From Lachnospiraceae bacterium (GTDB lineage: Bacteria; Bacillota; Clostridia; Lachnospirales; Lachnospiraceae): DNA of 64,000 bases. Made by a program: the position numbers and the translations under genes. Positions 62,494 through 64,000 of the stretch are shown piece after piece. The notes below the pieces were generated by a model. It ran no database searches. It saw only the letters and a list, made by a program, of their open reading frames with translations, and was not told where the DNA came from. The stretch's first letter is position 1. Each line of letters opens with the position of its first letter. Location: NCBI GenBank assembly GCA_902363825.1, contig CABJBK010000008.1, positions 113,051 through 177,050 of the forward strand, written 5' to 3'.

Positions 62494-63022
62494 AGCCTTT
62501 TAACCTCTTTTCATATTCTTTGTACTTCGGGAGCACCGTCTCTACCACGCGGTAAAAAGCGGCGCTATGATTTGCCTCCACCAGATGTGCCAGCTCGTGA
62601 ACCACTACATAAGTGCGGCACTCAGCCGGAACCGCGCAAAGCGCCTGATTTAATGTGATCGAAGCCCGCGCCTTGTTGCAGCTGCCCCATCGGCTCTTCA
62701 TCTTTCGGAAATGCAGCTCAGGCTCCGGTATCCGGTAATCCACAAACGCCGGAAAGCAGGCATCCACAAGCGCTCTCAGCTGTCTTTCCTCGTCTTCCCC
62801 GAAAGAAAGCTCCGACAGCACGATTGTCTGCTTTTCCTGCATCTGCGCCAGATGCTTTCGAATCCAGCCGCTCTTTGCTTCCACGAATCCGCGCACCGTT
62901 TCCTTCGGATAACCATACGGTGCTGTCACGATGACCTGTGCTGCCGCCGTGACACGGATCGTCATATGTCTTACCTTCTTATAAATAACCTGATAGGAAA
63001 AATCTTCACATCTGCCGTCCAT
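62471..63022 (-). CDS. YgjP-like metallopeptidase domain protein (DUF45/M48-type)
   Basis: A 183-aa protein of the DUF45 group with the zinc signature VVHELAHLVEANHSAAFY and a preceding WGSC motif (SRWGSCNKARASITLNQAL). The N-terminal half is an SprT-like lead. Substrate unknown. It follows the small membrane protein by 33 nt. Confidence 0.9.
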   Translation of the reverse strand: MDGRCEDFSYQVIYKKVRHMTIRVTAAAQVIVTAPYGYPKETVRGFVEAKSGWIRKHLAQMQEKQTIVLSELSFGEDEERQLRALVDACFPAFVDYRIPEPELHFRKMKSRWGSCNKARASITLNQALCAVPAECRTYVVVHELAHLVEANHSAAFYRVVETVLPKYKEYEKRLKGYALQNEK

Positions 63023-63055
63023 CGCAACTCCCTCATTTTGATCGTTCCTATTTTA

Positions 63056-63487
63056 TCACTTTTCCTCTGCTTTTGACAAGGCATTCCGGATCGCTTCCAC
63101 AAGAACCTGCGAGGTATACTGGTTTTCGCTTCCGTAATCAATGCCCTCCAACGACTGGTTTTCATAAATCTGTTGGGAGATCGCATCCAGCGCCGGCTGC
63201 ATTAACGGATACATCGTCGCCACGCTTTCATCCAGATTGACCAGCGAAACGGAGTTGATCCGGTTCTCATCCACCACCACTTCCACATCTATGCTGTTAT
63301 CATTAAATAATATTGAGGAGGTATATTTTCCCGGTGTATACTTCATGGTCTCTTTTGCACTTTCGTCTTTTTTCGAACCGAACATAAAAACAAAGAGCAG
63401 GATCAAAAGTACCGCCAGTACCACAAAAATGACCGTATAGACCAGCTCTTTCATATGAAGTACCACGATTTTTGTTTTTGCGCTCAT
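63056..63487 (-). CDS. Membrane-anchored protein with an FMN-binding-like domain
   Basis: A 143-aa protein: one N-terminal membrane helix (about 15-34) and an outer domain resembling FMN_bind (YTPGKYTSSILFNDNSIDVE, ending YTSQVLVEAIRNALSKA). The SGATVTS motif that accepts covalent FMN in RnfG-type proteins reads SENQYTS, so flavinylation is possible through the Thr but not certain. ATG 63487 has GGAGG upstream; ATG 63454 is the alternative. Confidence 0.6.
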   Translation of the reverse strand: MSAKTKIVVLHMKELVYTVIFVVLAVLLILLFVFMFGSKKDESAKETMKYTPGKYTSSILFNDNSIDVEVVVDENRINSVSLVNLDESVATMYPLMQPALDAISQQIYENQSLEGIDYGSENQYTSQVLVEAIRNALSKAEEK

Positions 63488-63570
63488 CCAAAAAATTCCT
63501 CCGGCTTTTCTTTGTTCTATCATATGTGGCAGCCGCGTTTCCTATTCTTCTAATTTTTTTCATTTTGCAG

Positions 63571-63599
63571 TTGACAAAGCCGTTTTTATACTGTATATT
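63571..63599 (+). promoter_or_regulatory. Promoter of tRNA-Gly
   Basis: -35 TTGACA (63571-63576), exactly 17 nt, -10 TATATT (63594-63599). Confidence 0.8.
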
Positions 63600-63634
63600 A
63601 TTACTTGTCACTGACGAAGGTCAGATGTGCAAAT

Positions 63635-63707
63635 GCGATAGTGGCGTAGTTGGTAACGCGCGACCTTGCCAAGGTCGAGACCGCGGGTTCGAGCCCCGTC
63701 TATCGCT
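63635..63707 (+). tRNA. tRNA-Gly (GCC)
   Basis: A 73-nt tRNA: acceptor GCGATAG / CTATCGC, D arm GCGTAGTTGGTAACGC, anticodon stem CGACC-TTGCCAA-GGTCG with anticodon GCC (glycine), T arm GCGGGTTCGAGCCCCGT and discriminator T. CCA is not encoded. A terminator follows. Confidence 0.95.
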
Positions 63708-63712
63708 CTTTT

Positions 63713-63744
63713 AAAAGAAGCTTTGAGAAAAGCTTCTTTTTTAT
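63713..63744 (+). terminator. Intrinsic terminator after tRNA-Gly
   Basis: AAAAGAAGCTTT - GAGA - AAAGCTTCTTTT then TTAT. Confidence 0.8.
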
Positions 63745-63749
63745 ATGTT

Positions 63750-63843
63750 ATGACGGGGCTCGAACAAGTTCTCGCTTCTCCGCTCCGCTTCGGTCCGCGC
63801 AAGGCCGAGGTCCACCGGACCTCGTGCACCGTCTATCGCTCTT
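63750..63843. repeat. Inverted and direct partial copies of the tRNA-Gly 3' end
   Basis: GACGGGGCTCGAAC near 63752-63765 is the inverse of the tRNA T-arm region, and CCGTCTATCGCTCTT (63829-63843) repeats the last bases of the tRNA plus the following nucleotides (63696-63710). A GAGGTCC-ACC-GGACCTC hairpin lies between them. The pattern suggests an integration scar or tRNA remnant. Confidence 0.7.
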
Positions 63844-64000
63844 ATTTAGTGTCTGCTGATTAAACTGCTTCCAGCTCAAAATCAGCAGATTGATGTGTTA
63901 ATAGTTCCAGTAGCCATAAAAATGTAAAAAGTATCCGTGACTGTATCTTGAACAGATTCGTCACAAATACGGATAACGCGATTGAAGTTAGGGTTGTGTC
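63844..64000. other. Right-edge sequence without a supported gene
   Basis: A 10-bp inverted repeat TCTGCTGATT / AATCAGCAGA (63852-63889) is visible. On the minus strand an open frame enters from beyond the edge and ends at 63882 (last residues NFNRVIRICDESVQDTVTDT then YIFMATGTINTSIC); it could be the tail of a gene but I cannot identify it. Confidence 0.3.

Noticed and set aside
63608..63829. Minus-strand frame over the tRNA
   Set aside because: It is the antisense of tRNA-Gly and its repeat copies, a well-known false protein type.

Overview
The window looks like a chromosomal segment of a spore-forming Clostridia, most likely family Lachnospiraceae (Roseburia-like). The reasons are the spoIIA sporulation operon, HemZ, a valS T-box, strong AGGAGG ribosome sites, moderate GC content and the gene order relA - MBL hydrolase - hemZ - hisS - aspS. 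Species cannot be assigned from the sequence alone. Most genes lie on the minus strand.

Layout. 1-2.8 kb: a truncated type Ic aspartate aminotransferase, a YoaK-family membrane protein and a divergent LysR regulator. 2.8-10.2 kb: one polyamine operon (arginine decarboxylase, spermidine synthase, carboxynorspermidine dehydrogenase and decarboxylase, agmatine deiminase, N-carbamoylputrescine amidase). Its leader of about 450 nt has a strong promoter, a folded RNA-like core and an intrinsic terminator before the first gene. 10.2-17.0 kb: a HAD hydrolase, spoIIAA-spoIIAB-sigF, folC with an unannotated 48-aa gene and a zinc-ribbon/TPR membrane protein, and fapA. 17.1-22.2 kb: valS with its T-box, a metallophosphoesterase and a lipoprotein. 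22.3-31.6 kb: an acyltransferase, a glycosyltransferase, superoxide dismutase, UDP-galactopyranose mutase, and an operon of a shrunken pyruvate-kinase-like protein, a calcium-type P-ATPase, a phosphate transporter and its DUF47 partner.

31.8-40.3 kb: an EAL phosphodiesterase, a membrane J-protein, a subtilisin-like protease, CapA and a HAD phosphatase in one run, then a plus-strand CNNM/HlyC-type transporter. 40.3-50.4 kb: the most unusual region, a compact operon resembling a Tad/type II secretion machine. It encodes a CpaF-like ATPase, one protein that appears to fuse the TadB and TadC membrane halves, a TadE/DUF4320-like protein, four short membrane proteins with a common N-terminal pattern, a pilin-like protein with an InlB-type repeat, and two large secreted surface proteins. 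No prepilin peptidase or TadZ is seen here. 50.4-61.1 kb: relA-MBL-hemZ-hisS-aspS and trkA-trkH. 61.1-64 kb: small housekeeping genes and a tRNA-Gly whose 3' end is repeated downstream.

Repeats. A 130-bp three-hairpin element occurs twice (19848-19978 and 23438-23570), each time against the T-tract of an intrinsic terminator and with a compensatory base change in one stem. A second, 95-bp-spaced direct repeat lies at 31567-31685. I saw no CRISPR array, rRNA, transposase or phage genes.
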